From the NCBI GenBank assembly GCA_020026155.1, contig JAHHQX010000005.1:53016-117015 (forward strand): a stretch of 64,000 nucleotides of DNA, in the 5' to 3' direction. The position numbers and the translations under genes were made by a program. Under the pieces are notes generated by a model. The model saw nothing but the letters and a program-made list of their open reading frames with translations, was not told the DNA's origin and ran no database searches. Positions 37,943 to 47,632 of the stretch are shown in pieces; the first letter of the stretch is position 1, and every line of letters starts with the position of its first letter. Source of the DNA: Actinobacillus sp. Its GTDB lineage: Bacteria; Pseudomonadota; Gammaproteobacteria; Enterobacterales; Pasteurellaceae.

Positions 37943-38030
37943 TTAAAACTCCGAATTAAATACAGATTTTATATAGATTTCTCCTGGGATTTGCTAAACT
38001 TTACCCATTCATTTTTTATAGGTAAATGCT

Positions 38031-40625
38031 ATGCAATCGTTGCCGAGATTCCATCGTTCCGATTCTATCAAGATTGATACAATTCGACTACAATTTCAAC
38101 ATCTTTTAATGTTTGAAAAACAACACTTTTGTGAATTTGGAATTGAAAAATGGATGCAAAATCGTACGCAGTTTTGTGATGATTGTCTGCGAACTATTTT
38201 TGCCTCATTCTTTCCCAACCCAGAGAATATCGTGTTGTTTGCCGTAGGTGGGTATGGTCGAAAAGAGTTATTTCCGCATTCTGATTTAGATCTGTTTATT
38301 TTGGTAAGAAAAGAGGTCTTACCACTCTATAAAACCCAAATTGAGCAATTTATCCAAATTTTGTGGGATTGTGGTTTAAAAATTGGGATTGCCGTGCGGG
38401 ATTTAGCGGAAACGGTCGTCCAAGCACGACAAGATATTACTATCGCAACCAATCTTCTTGAACGTCGTTTTCTCTGCGGGGATAGTGCCTTTAGCGAAGA
38501 ATTAACCTGCGTTTTAGCGCAGACAGAAACTTGGTCACCAGTGGCTTTTTTCGATGCGAAAGTGGCGGAACAGCAAAAACGTTATCAGCGTTTTCGTCAT
38601 ACCAGTTACAACCTCGAACCCGACTTAAAATACAATTTAGGCGGTCTACGCGATTTACATTTATTGTATTGGCTCGCGCTACACGACACGGGCACCAAAA
38701 ATCTCGAGCAACTTTTAGCAAAAAATTGGATAAATCACGAAGAATATCAGCAAGTTAAGCAGAGTCAGCAATTCTTGTTTCGCTTGCGCTATGCGTTACA
38801 TCTATTAAATGCACGTCCGAATGATCGGCTTTATTTTGAACAACAAAAGCAATTGGCAGCCTTTTTAGGGTATCCAGAAAATCATGACTATCCGAATGCA
38901 AATGTCGAAACCATGATGCGTGAGTATTTTCAAGCAGCACAATTTATTTCGGTATTTTGTCATATTATCGTGCAACATTATTTACAAAAATTTTATCCGA
39001 AAAATGGGGCGTGTTTGCAAAAATTAGACGAAAATTATGAGAAAAATGGGCATTTTATCCGTTTAACTACGCAAGATATTTACCAACATCAGCCAGAACA
39101 AATTTGGACATTATTTCATTATTTAGCGCACTATCCAGAATCTGAAATTCATCCTGACACCTTACGCCAGTTATTAAAATTCAGTCATAATGCGCAAGCT
39201 TTATTGAGCGAGAATGCGGATGCACGTGCAAAATTTTTACCGCTTTTGGCACAGCCCAATGCGATTAGTCAGGTAATTGTGCCTTTGCATCGTTACGGTA
39301 TTTTGAAAAATTATTTACCAAATTGGCAAAGGATAACAGGGTTGATGCAATTTGACTTGTTCCATAGTTACACGGTGGATGAACATATTATTCGTGTTTT
39401 ACAAACTCTTGAACAGCTTGGAGAATCTAATAATGCGGTCGATTTTCCGCTGGCGACCCAACTTTTTAATGAAATAAAAGCAAATCCTATTACCTTACAA
39501 ACCCTTTATCTTGCCGCATTATTTCACGATATTGCTAAAGGGCGTGGGGGAGATCATAGTGAGCTAGCACTGAAAGATGTCGAAGATTTTTGTCAATTAC
39601 ACGGTATTCCTCGTGAGGAACAAGAAGATATTGCTTGGTTGGTACAACACCATTTAACGATGTCGATTACCGCACAACGCCGTGATATTCAGGATCCACA
39701 TGTTATTCAAACATTTGCGGAGAAAGTTAAAACCCCTCAACGGCTAAAATTACTGCTATGTTTAACTGTTGCCGATATTTATGGCACGGATGAAAAGCGC
39801 TGGAATCCGTGGAAGGCAAGTCTATTAAGTACACTTTATGAAAATACCTTAGCACAATTACAACATGGGTGTGTGGTTCCGTATGATTCAGAACATCATG
39901 CTCAACAGCAAAGAGAACAAGCAGAACAGGCTTTATTGCAAGCGGGAATAGGTGAGGGACAAATTCAAGCACTTTGGGCTACGTTTCCTGAAGCTTATTT
40001 TTTGCGTACAGAATGCGAGCAGATTGTGCAGCATAGCCAGTGGCTTATACAAAATTCTCATGCAGTATGCGTGAAAGTATATCAGCAAGCACAGGGGACA
40101 GAAATCTTTATTTATTGCGCCGATCAGGCCGCCTTATTTTATAAAGTCGTTGCCGTGCTAGAGAAGAAAAAGATTGATATTCATCAGGCACAAATTATGA
40201 CGTGCGACAATGGTTATGCGTTGGATAGCTTTATCATTTCGGAAAAGCATAATATGCACGTGGCGGAAGATCGCTGTTTGCAAATAGAAAAGGCTTTAAC
40301 CACTGTATTAATGGCAGATACCTTGCCAATGATTGGACCGCAAAAGACAAAAATACAACCGTTTGATGTGCCAACGGCAATTCGATTTATCCGTACGCCA
40401 AAAGATCAAACGCAATTTGAATTAACGACATTAGATAAACAAGGGTTATTAGCCCGTGTGGGTAAAGTATTTTATGAGCTTGCTTTGAATTTACACAGTG
40501 CGAAGATTTCAACCATTGGTGAAAAGGCACAAGACTTTTTTATTGTGACAAATCGCGAGGGGCACGCCTTAAATTTTAGTGAGAAACAACAATTACGCAC
40601 TGCCTTGGTGTCTGAATTAAGTTAA
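38031..40625 (+). CDS. glnD: Bifunctional uridylyltransferase/uridylyl-removing enzyme
   Basis: 864 residues, the size of the H. influenzae enzyme. The nucleotidyltransferase motif GGYGRKELFPHSDLDLF (near residue 80), an HD domain with LFHDIAKGRGGDHS (near residue 500), and two C-terminal ACT domains for glutamine sensing. It uridylylates PII proteins in nitrogen control. A half-copy of the dispersed element lies in frame at 38985-39013 (encoding FYPKNGAC), in the less conserved region between the NT and HD domains. Confidence 0.96.
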   Translation: MQSLPRFHRSDSIKIDTIRLQFQHLLMFEKQHFCEFGIEKWMQNRTQFCDDCLRTIFASFFPNPENIVLFAVGGYGRKELFPHSDLDLFILVRKEVLPLYKTQIEQFIQILWDCGLKIGIAVRDLAETVVQARQDITIATNLLERRFLCGDSAFSEELTCVLAQTETWSPVAFFDAKVAEQQKRYQRFRHTSYNLEPDLKYNLGGLRDLHLLYWLALHDTGTKNLEQLLAKNWINHEEYQQVKQSQQFLFRLRYALHLLNARPNDRLYFEQQKQLAAFLGYPENHDYPNANVETMMREYFQAAQFISVFCHIIVQHYLQKFYPKNGACLQKLDENYEKNGHFIRLTTQDIYQHQPEQIWTLFHYLAHYPESEIHPDTLRQLLKFSHNAQALLSENADARAKFLPLLAQPNAISQVIVPLHRYGILKNYLPNWQRITGLMQFDLFHSYTVDEHIIRVLQTLEQLGESNNAVDFPLATQLFNEIKANPITLQTLYLAALFHDIAKGRGGDHSELALKDVEDFCQLHGIPREEQEDIAWLVQHHLTMSITAQRRDIQDPHVIQTFAEKVKTPQRLKLLLCLTVADIYGTDEKRWNPWKASLLSTLYENTLAQLQHGCVVPYDSEHHAQQQREQAEQALLQAGIGEGQIQALWATFPEAYFLRTECEQIVQHSQWLIQNSHAVCVKVYQQAQGTEIFIYCADQAALFYKVVAVLEKKKIDIHQAQIMTCDNGYALDSFIISEKHNMHVAEDRCLQIEKALTTVLMADTLPMIGPQKTKIQPFDVPTAIRFIRTPKDQTQFELTTLDKQGLLARVGKVFYELALNLHSAKISTIGEKAQDFFIVTNREGHALNFSEKQQLRTALVSELS
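38985..39013 (-). repeat. Half-copy of dispersed element inside glnD
   Basis: Read on the minus strand: CACGCCCCATTTTTCGG followed by an A-rich tail; in frame within glnD. Confidence 0.55.
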
Positions 40626-40703
40626 AAAATTGATTTTTAGGCATAAATCCTTTATGTTGACGACATCAAAGAAAGTGCGTGATTACGCAATAAGGGGCTT
40701 TAA

Positions 40704-41030
40704 ATGGATAACAAAAATTTGATTGAAAACAAATACAAATGGCAGTTACAACGTGAACGTGTTAATCATCATTCTTGGACAATGATTGTCTTTTTTATCG
40801 AGGGGATTGTGCTGATGGATCTCTGGGTGATTAAACGGAATTTTATGGATAGTTTTGTGGCAAACTTTATCTTGAATTTCTCTCTCGTATGTTTTGCGTT
40901 CGGGATTATTTTTGCTTTTACAACTTACGGTCGCCGTAAAAAACTGAAAGCAATAGAGCAAACCCTTGCCGCACAACAAGCTCAAACAAGTGACAACGTC
41001 ACAAATGAAGAAGCAAAGAAAGCAGAATAG
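40704..41030 (+). CDS. Hypothetical two-segment membrane protein
   Basis: 108 residues; family not recognised. Two hydrophobic segments (about residues 25-43 and 52-71) are separated by a short charged loop, with basic residues after the second and a Gln/Ala/Glu/Lys-rich tail (residues 85-108). It follows glnD by 78 bases in the same direction, with an AAGGGG-type RBS. A matS site (40990-41002) falls in the codons for SDNVTNE, so the tail may be shaped by the binding site. Confidence 0.75.
   Translation: MDNKNLIENKYKWQLQRERVNHHSWTMIVFFIEGIVLMDLWVIKRNFMDSFVANFILNFSLVCFAFGIIFAFTTYGRRKKLKAIEQTLAAQQAQTSDNVTNEEAKKAE
40990..41002. other. matS site (MatP binding), perfect consensus
   Basis: GTGACAACGTCAC inside the 3' end of the small membrane protein gene; about 6.4 kb left of dif. 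Confidence 0.85.
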
Positions 41031-41068
41031 CTGTTAAATAGAACGGTTACTTTTGCGGATTTTATATT

Positions 41069-41116
41069 ATCACGCCCCGGTTTTCGTAAAAATTTATGTG
41101 AAAATCGGGGCGTGAT
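41069..41116. repeat. Dispersed palindromic element, near-perfect inverted pair
   Basis: ATCACGCCCCGGTTTTCG and TGAAAATCGGGGCGTGAT arms, between the converging membrane-protein gene and mrp; probably acts as a bidirectional terminator. Confidence 0.88.
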
Positions 41117-41127
41117 TGATTTAAAGA

Positions 41128-42252
41128 TTATTTAATTTCGGTGAAAAGAATTTCATCAGGGATAACAGAACCTTGCCAGTAAAGTTCAGCCGCAGTACGT
41201 TGTGCTAATTCAAGGAAACCTTGAGCAATTTCACCTTCAGGGTGGCTCACGACACTTGGTGTGCCTTTATCCATATCTTCGCGTAATTGAATGTGCAGAG
41301 GAAGTTTAGCCAGAATATTTAATTGGTATTTTTCTGCCATTTTTTCCGCGCCACCTGTACCGAAAATGCTTTCGTGGTGACCGCAGTTAGAACAGATATG
41401 AACGGACATATTTTCTACGATACCAAGCACGGGAATCGATACTTTTTGGAACATATGTACGCCTTTGATTGCATCTAATAATGCCACGTCTTGCGGGGTT
41501 GTTACCACGATTGCACCTGTTACAGGAATTTGTTGAGAGAGAGTTAATTGAATATCCCCTGTGCCCGGTGGCATATCGATCACAAGATAATCTAATTCAC
41601 GCCCATTTTCAGCCCAAAGGGTTTCATTAAGCATTTGCGCTAACGCACCACTTGCCACAGGACCACGCCATACAGTCGCACTATCTGCAGGCACGAGGTA
41701 ACCAACAGAGTTAGTCAATACGCCATAAGCACTGATAGGGGTCATGTGTTTGTTATCTGGTGAAGTTGGGCGTTCATCTTGTTTTCCCAACATAAGCGGA
41801 ATAGAGGGACCATAAATATCTGCATCCAAAATCCCCACTTTAGCACCCAATGCTTGTAAACCTAACGCCAGGTTTACGGCAACGGTTGATTTACCTACGC
41901 CACCTTTACCAGAGGTCACTGCGATAATATTTTTTACCCCTTTTACAGCAGGCATGCGATTAGCACGTTTCATGGTTGCCACTTGTGCTTTTAAATGCCA
42001 ATGGATTGCGTGAGTGTCGGTAAGTTGTTTGAAAACGTCATCCAATTCACTTTCTAATGCAATCAATCCAAGTTCCCAAGGGAATGGCATTTTTAATTCA
42101 ATATGCAATTCGTCATTGAATTTTGTGATTTTTTTAACGGCATTAAGACTAAGTAAATCTTTTTCTAACGTAGGATGTTGAAAATTTTGTAAATTTTGTG
42201 CGAGTTGATTTTGTACATCTAGCGACAAATTATCTGAAAAAATAATACTCAT
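41128..42252 (-). CDS. apbC: Fe-S cluster carrier ATPase Mrp/ApbC
   Basis: 374 residues from ATG 42252; an in-frame start at 42300 is less likely. An N-terminal MIP18/DUF59-like domain (residues about 1-90) is followed by a MinD/Mrp P-loop ATPase with the deviant Walker A TSGKGGVGKST near residue 115 and the cluster-binding CSNC motif near residue 290. It delivers Fe-S clusters to target proteins. Divergent from metG, the same mrp-metG arrangement found in enterobacteria and H. influenzae. Confidence 0.95.
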   Translation of the reverse strand: MSIIFSDNLSLDVQNQLAQNLQNFQHPTLEKDLLSLNAVKKITKFNDELHIELKMPFPWELGLIALESELDDVFKQLTDTHAIHWHLKAQVATMKRANRMPAVKGVKNIIAVTSGKGGVGKSTVAVNLALGLQALGAKVGILDADIYGPSIPLMLGKQDERPTSPDNKHMTPISAYGVLTNSVGYLVPADSATVWRGPVASGALAQMLNETLWAENGRELDYLVIDMPPGTGDIQLTLSQQIPVTGAIVVTTPQDVALLDAIKGVHMFQKVSIPVLGIVENMSVHICSNCGHHESIFGTGGAEKMAEKYQLNILAKLPLHIQLREDMDKGTPSVVSHPEGEIAQGFLELAQRTAAELYWQGSVIPDEILFTEIK

Positions 42253-42478
42253 CGTTTCTTTTTTCCTTTTTATTTTATTCTGGTTGCTATATTTAACCAC
42301 GCTATGGGCAACGTGTTAAGTTAAAAATTAAAAAGCAGGGAAGTTATGGAAAAAAAAGATATTTTACGTTAAAATTTCCCGCTAAAATTTGATGAAAATG
42401 CTATAAATTGAGAGGATTTTATACTTTTTGATTTAAGTATATAAATTTTACGCATTATTTTAAGAAGAGAGATAACGA

Positions 42479-44527
42479 ATGAATAAAACCTCAAGAAAAA
42501 TGTTGGTGACTTGCGCATTACCTTATGCGAATGGTCCAATTCATTTAGGTCATATGTTAGAACATATCCAAGCAGATATTTGGGTGCGTTTCCAACGTAT
42601 GCGTGGCAATCAAACCTATTTTGTTTGTGCAGACGATGCACACGGTACGCCAATTATGTTAAAAGCGGATCAAATGGGTATTACGCCTGAACAACTTATC
42701 GCAGAAGTTCAACAAAAACATATGGCGGATTTCCAAGGTTTTAACATTAGTTTTGATAACTATCATTCAACTCACAGCGAAGAAAATAAAGAATTAGCAC
42801 AAGCGATTTATCTTCGTTTGAAAAATAAAGGATTTATCAAAAGCCGTACCATTTCTCAGCTTTTTGATCCTGAAAAACAAATGTTCTTACCCGATCGCTT
42901 TGTAAAAGGGACTTGCCCTAAATGTAAAGCAGAAGACCAATATGGCGATAACTGCGAAGTTTGCTCAGCAACGTATAGCCCTGCGGAATTGATTAATCCA
43001 AAATCAGCCGTGTCTGGTGCAACGCCTGTTATGAAAGAAAGTGAACACTATTTCTTTGATTTACCTGCGTTTAAAGGCATGCTCCAAGAATGGATTCAGT
43101 CTGGCACGTTGCAAAGCGAAGTCGCAAATAAAATGCAAGAATGGTTTGAAAGTGGCTTGCATCAATGGGATATCTCGCGCGATGCACCATACTTCGGCTT
43201 TAAAATTCCAGATACAGAAAACAAATATTTCTATGTTTGGTTAGATGCACCGATTGGTTATATCGCAAGCTTCAAAAACCTTTGTGAAAAACAACCTAAC
43301 ATCGATTTTAACGAATTTTGGCATAAAGACAGTGCGGCAGAACTTTATCATTTCATTGGAAAAGATATCGTTTACTTCCACAGTTTATTCTGGCCAGCAA
43401 TGTTAGACGGCGCGGATTTCCGTAAACCAAATAACGTTTTTGTACATGGTTATGTCACTGTTGATGGTGAAAAAATGTCTAAATCTCGCGGTACATTCAT
43501 TCAAGCGAAAACTTATTTAGACCATTTAGATCCAGAATATTTACGTTATTACTATGCAGCAAAATCAAGCCCAAGCATTGATGATATTGATTTGAATCTT
43601 GAAGATTTTGCGCAACGCGTAAATACCGACGTGGTGAATAAATTAGTAAACTTAGCATCTCGTAATGCAAGTTTTATCCAAAAACGTTTTGATGGTATGC
43701 TCGCAGATACGCTAGAAGATCCTGAATTATTCGCAGAATTTACTGCAAAAGCACCGATCATCGCAGAACTTTATGAAAAACGTGAATTTAGTAAAGCAAT
43801 CCGTGAAGTGATGGCACTTTGTGATAAAGCGAATAAATACGTGGATGACAAAGCACCGTGGGTGATTGCAAAACAAGAAGGGGCAGAGCAGCAATTACAA
43901 CAAGTTTGCTCAATGGGGATTGAATTATTCCGTGTATTAATGGGGTACTTAAAACCTGTATTGCCTGAGCTAGCAAAACGTAGTGAAGCGTTTTTACAAA
44001 ATGAATTAACGTGGGATAACTTAAATGCACCGTTATTAGCACATCAAATCGCACCATTTAAAGCATTATTCCAACGTTTAGACGTGAAAAAAATTGAAGA
44101 AATGATGGAAGCGAATAAAAAAGCCAATGCGGCAGAGCTTCCAAAAGTGAAAAAAGAGGTAAAAATGGAAGAAAATACCCAAATCGAACCAATCGAGCCA
44201 GAAATCACGATTGATGATTTTGCGAAAATCGACATGCGTGTCGGTAAAGTTTTAGAATGTGAAGCGTTACCAGAAAGCAAAAAATTATTAAAATTCATTC
44301 TTGATGTTGGTAACGGTGAAACTCGTCAAATTTTCTCAGGTATCAAAGCAGCGTATCCGAACCCTGAAGAATTAGTGGGTCGCAATGTGATTTTCGTTGC
44401 AAACCTTGCACCGCGTAAAATGAAATTTGGTATTTCAGAAGGTATGATTTTATCCGCAGCAAGCGGTGATAACTTATTCCTTCTCGATGTTGACCAAGGC
44501 GCAAAAGCGGGTAGTCGAGTAGGTTAA
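42479..44527 (+). CDS. metG: Methionine-tRNA ligase
   Basis: 682 residues (E. coli 677). Class I synthetase: the HIGH-type motif is HLGH near residue 24, the zinc knuckle is CPKC-CEVC near residues 145-161, and KMSKSRG is near residue 332. A Lys-rich linker (about 535-580) leads to the C-terminal EMAP/OB tRNA-binding dimerisation domain (IDMRVGKVL). AAGAAGAGA lies upstream of the ATG. Confidence 0.97.
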   Translation: MNKTSRKMLVTCALPYANGPIHLGHMLEHIQADIWVRFQRMRGNQTYFVCADDAHGTPIMLKADQMGITPEQLIAEVQQKHMADFQGFNISFDNYHSTHSEENKELAQAIYLRLKNKGFIKSRTISQLFDPEKQMFLPDRFVKGTCPKCKAEDQYGDNCEVCSATYSPAELINPKSAVSGATPVMKESEHYFFDLPAFKGMLQEWIQSGTLQSEVANKMQEWFESGLHQWDISRDAPYFGFKIPDTENKYFYVWLDAPIGYIASFKNLCEKQPNIDFNEFWHKDSAAELYHFIGKDIVYFHSLFWPAMLDGADFRKPNNVFVHGYVTVDGEKMSKSRGTFIQAKTYLDHLDPEYLRYYYAAKSSPSIDDIDLNLEDFAQRVNTDVVNKLVNLASRNASFIQKRFDGMLADTLEDPELFAEFTAKAPIIAELYEKREFSKAIREVMALCDKANKYVDDKAPWVIAKQEGAEQQLQQVCSMGIELFRVLMGYLKPVLPELAKRSEAFLQNELTWDNLNAPLLAHQIAPFKALFQRLDVKKIEEMMEANKKANAAELPKVKKEVKMEENTQIEPIEPEITIDDFAKIDMRVGKVLECEALPESKKLLKFILDVGNGETRQIFSGIKAAYPNPEELVGRNVIFVANLAPRKMKFGISEGMILSAASGDNLFLLDVDQGAKAGSRVG

Positions 44528-44544
44528 TGTAAAAACTTATAGAT

Positions 44545-44579
44545 AAAGGGGAGTCATCATATAGTGACTCCCTTTTTTA
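44545..44579 (+). terminator. Terminator after metG
   Basis: GGGAGTCA (44549-44556) pairs with TGACTCCC (44565-44572), followed by six T residues. Confidence 0.88.
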
Positions 44580-44673
44580 TTAAAATAAATTGTCTACCTA
44601 AACCCAACAAGGCATTGAATAAAAAATAGTTTTGGAGTAATTTGCTGAAATCATAAACTTTTAGGGAAACTTT

Positions 44674-45162
44674 ATGCGATTTTCAAATTATTTTTCGCGT
44701 ACTATCTGTATGAGTATTTTTACAGTGTTTTTATGGGGGTGTTCATCCGCAACTCCTGCCGAGCCAGAATTATCGGCAAAGCAACAAATGAGCGTGCGAA
44801 GTCATATCATGAATGGGTATCACCAATGGCGCGGTGTGCCTTATCGCTATGGAGGAGAATCACGGCGTGGTATGGATTGTTCTGCGTTTGTACAAACTAT
44901 TTTTAGAAACAATTTGGGAATGAAATTACCGCGGAGTACCAGTCAGCAAAAATATCTAGGCAAACCCGTAACGAAAAAAACACTTCAAATCGGTGATCTT
45001 GTTTTCTTTAATCGAAATACGCATGTGGGAATTTATGTGGGGAATGGGAAATTTGTCCATGCATCGACACGGAAGGGAGTGACGATAGCTGAATTGAATA
45101 ATGTATACTTTAAAAATCGTTATACACAATCTCGCCGCATACTTTTTCCAAAGAAATCTTAA
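44674..45162 (+). CDS. NlpC/P60-family lipoprotein (cell-wall endopeptidase)
   Basis: 162 residues. The signal peptide ends in FLWGC, giving lipidation at Cys23 (the Trp at -2 is unusual for a lipobox). The NlpC/P60 cysteine peptidase domain has Cys69 (MDCSAF), His117 (THVGIYVG) and His129 (FVHAST). It resembles E. coli Spr/MepS and H. influenzae HI1314, D,D-endopeptidases or related peptidoglycan hydrolases at the outer membrane. It stands alone between metG and putP. Confidence 0.9.
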   Translation: MRFSNYFSRTICMSIFTVFLWGCSSATPAEPELSAKQQMSVRSHIMNGYHQWRGVPYRYGGESRRGMDCSAFVQTIFRNNLGMKLPRSTSQQKYLGKPVTKKTLQIGDLVFFNRNTHVGIYVGNGKFVHASTRKGVTIAELNNVYFKNRYTQSRRILFPKKS

Positions 45163-45278
45163 AAAGTTAATCAAAAAATAGACGATTTAATAGATTGCTT
45201 TATTTATTTTATTACGATTAGTTATATTATTTAAATTAAATCGTGCGCGTAAATGCACTTTCTATTTAACATAAAAAA

Positions 45279-45314
45279 GCCCTAATTTTCATAAATTTTT
45301 CTGAAAATTAGGGC
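45279..45314. repeat. Dispersed palindromic element, inverted pair
   Basis: GCCCTAATTTTC and GAAAATTAGGGC arms (12 bp perfect) between the converging NlpC and putP genes. Confidence 0.8.
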
Positions 45315-45332
45315 GTGTTATTTTAATGCTTT

Positions 45333-46823
45333 TTATTTGCTATTTTTAAATTCAGATACCGCTTGATTAAATTTATTGATCACTTCCTCCTCAACTGGAT
45401 GGAAAAGGGAAGAAGCGGTCGCGATTGTTGCTGAGGCTAAGAAACCAGGGATGATTTCGTAAAGTTGAGCCATATCTGTCCAACCCCAATACGCCATTAA
45501 TGGTTTCCAAATCACCACTGTAACAGCACCTGCTAACATCCCGCAAAGTGCTGCACGTGAACTAATGTGGCGGTTGAATAACGAGATGATGATAATCGGA
45601 CCGAAAGCCGCACCAAAACCTGCCCAAGCATAAGACACTAAACCCATAACTTTAGAATTTGGATTTTGTGCAATCCAAATCGCAATACCCGCGATGGTTA
45701 GAACCATTAAACGACCAACCCAAACGAGTTCACGACTTGATGCATTTTTACGTAAAAAGCCTTTATAGAAATCTTCGGTAATTGCTGCAGATGACATTAA
45801 AAGTTGTGCAGATAAGGTACTCATTACCGCGGCCAAAATTGCAGAAAGCACAACACCTGCAACCCACGGATTGAATAGTAATTTAGATAACTCAATGAAA
45901 ACAGCCTCAGGATGGGCGAGTGGGATATCTTCGGCCGTGAAGTAAGCAAGACCGAAGTAACCTACAGAAACCGCGCCCGCAAGGCATAAAATCATCCAAG
46001 AAATACCAATTTTACGTGCTTGTTTTAAAGATTGTAAAGAATCGGCCGCCATGAATCGAGCTAAGATATGTGGTTGCCCAAAATAGCCTAAACCCCAAGC
46101 CAATGCCGAAATGACACCAATCCCAGATACATCATGTAACCAGTTTGCATATGGAATATGGGTAATTGCGGTTTTTGCGTGTAATGCTGTGGTGATGTCA
46201 TCCCAACTTAAGTTCATTAGCACCATAATGGGAGCGAGTAATAATGCAAAGAACATAAGTGAGGCTTGAATTGTATCGCTCCAAGAAACAGCAAGGTAGC
46301 CACCAATAAAAGTATAAATAATTGTTGCAAATGCACCTAGCCATAAAGCTTTACTGTAATCCATGTGCAATAAGCTTTGGAATAATTTTGCACCCGCAAC
46401 CACGCCTGAAGCGCAGTAGATAGTAAAGAAGAAAAGAATAATAGCAGATGAAATGATTTTTAATGCTTTTTTCTGATGCGGGAAACGTTGTGCGAAGAAT
46501 TCAGGTAAGGTGAGGGCATTATTATAATGTTCCGTAAAAATACGTAAACGACCTGCAACAATGCGGTAGTTAAAGTAGGCACCAAGTACTAAACCTACGG
46601 CAATCCAAGCTTGAGACAGTCCCGCGGTAAAGATTGCACCCGGTAAACCCATGAGTAACCAACCTGACATATCGGATGCGCCGGCAGACATGGCAGTAAC
46701 AAAACCACCCATTTTTCGCCCACCTAAAATGTAATCATCAAAGTTATTTGTGGATAGGTAGGCATAAATTCCGATCCCCAAGATAACAATCAAATAAAGA
46801 CTAAATGTAATGTAAATTTGCAT
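45333..46823 (-). CDS. putP: Sodium/proline symporter
   Basis: 496 residues (E. coli PutP 502), SSS family, about 12-13 membrane segments. Recognisable regions are GGRKMGGFVTAMSAGASDMSGWLLMGLPG (Na+ and proline site around residues 35-65, including the conserved Ser-Asp) and the AVMSTLSAQLLMSSAA region near residue 335. It imports proline. No putA in the window. The upstream gap to the next gene contains the dif site. Confidence 0.95.
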   Translation of the reverse strand: MQIYITFSLYLIVILGIGIYAYLSTNNFDDYILGGRKMGGFVTAMSAGASDMSGWLLMGLPGAIFTAGLSQAWIAVGLVLGAYFNYRIVAGRLRIFTEHYNNALTLPEFFAQRFPHQKKALKIISSAIILFFFTIYCASGVVAGAKLFQSLLHMDYSKALWLGAFATIIYTFIGGYLAVSWSDTIQASLMFFALLLAPIMVLMNLSWDDITTALHAKTAITHIPYANWLHDVSGIGVISALAWGLGYFGQPHILARFMAADSLQSLKQARKIGISWMILCLAGAVSVGYFGLAYFTAEDIPLAHPEAVFIELSKLLFNPWVAGVVLSAILAAVMSTLSAQLLMSSAAITEDFYKGFLRKNASSRELVWVGRLMVLTIAGIAIWIAQNPNSKVMGLVSYAWAGFGAAFGPIIIISLFNRHISSRAALCGMLAGAVTVVIWKPLMAYWGWTDMAQLYEIIPGFLASATIATASSLFHPVEEEVINKFNQAVSEFKNSK

Positions 46824-46973
46824 GAATGCTCCCAGTGATTATTCTGTGTAATCCTGTTTGTAAATAAATTTATAAAAGGGGTTCATTATCTTATAGATAA
46901 GGCGGTCGTGCAAATAAAAACAATGCCGATTAGATCTAATATTAACCAGATATTAGCAAGAAAACCCATAAAA

Positions 46974-46986
46974 GTGACCTTGTCAC
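46974..46986. other. Near-consensus matS-like site
   Basis: GTGACCTTGTCAC has both perfect GTGAC/GTCAC arms but C instead of a purine at the first central position. It lies 448 bases left of dif. Confidence 0.45.
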
Positions 46987-47434
46987 AAAGTGGCATTTAT
47001 TTGTTCGTCAAATGTATATAAATTCACACTTATAATCAATATTAATGATCAACATAAATCGAATTTATGACAAAGTTTTTTCCTTTTTCTAATGAGAAAT
47101 TGAATTTATTAAAATTCTGCTAAGTAGGCGTTATGCAAAAATAAGGGGTTGGTTTCGATATTGTAAATAGTCTCATGCGTTTAATTTAAGAAATCATAAA
47201 GAAAGAGAGAATAGCTTTAAAAACAAAGCATTAAGAGATAAAAGATATAAAATTCTAAACTGATCAAATAAAAAACATAATAAATTCATCTACTTACATA
47301 AATCCATGCATTTGAATAGCTAACTAGCCATTTTGATCGTTCGTTTCTGTAAATGTATTTGTGCTGTATTTTATTTACGCGTAGATATTGATGAGCCAAC
47401 TTATAAAACCTCTTATAAATATGTAATGGCTATA

Positions 47435-47462
47435 ACTTCGTATAATGTATATTATGTTAAAT
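47435..47462 (+). other. dif site (XerC/XerD chromosome dimer resolution)
   Basis: Left (XerC) arm ACTTCGTATAA at 47435-47445, central TGTATA at 47446-47451, right (XerD) arm TTATGTTAAAT at 47452-47462. Centre and right arm are identical to E. coli dif and the left arm matches at 7 of 11 positions (24 of 28 overall). It sits in the longest gene-free stretch and is bracketed by matS sites. XerCD with FtsK resolves chromosome dimers here; it marks the replication terminus. Confidence 0.92.
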
Positions 47463-47632
47463 AAGATAATATGCTAAGTTTATGATTGCTTTACCTATTT
47501 ATTCGGTCCTTCGCCTCCGTTACGTTTGTTCATAAAACGTTACACTCTCTTTCTCTTTTATTCGTGCATGCTATTAAGTGAATTTCATTTTTAATTGTGT
47601 TACATTGCTTTTCTTTTTTTAGCGAACTTATT

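Larger units (their letters stand above)
46824..47632. other. Gene-free terminus region containing dif
   Basis: 809 bases without a supportable gene, the longest such stretch in the window, strongly AT-rich. It holds a near-matS site (46974-46986) and dif (47435-47462). No Tus-type Ter site was recognised. Confidence 0.75.

Noticed and set aside
47432..47465. loxP recombination site
   Set aside because: Only one arm and part of the spacer match; the right arm is the XerD arm of dif.
46824..47632. Tus-binding Ter sites near dif
   Set aside because: No sequence close to the E. coli Ter core was seen.
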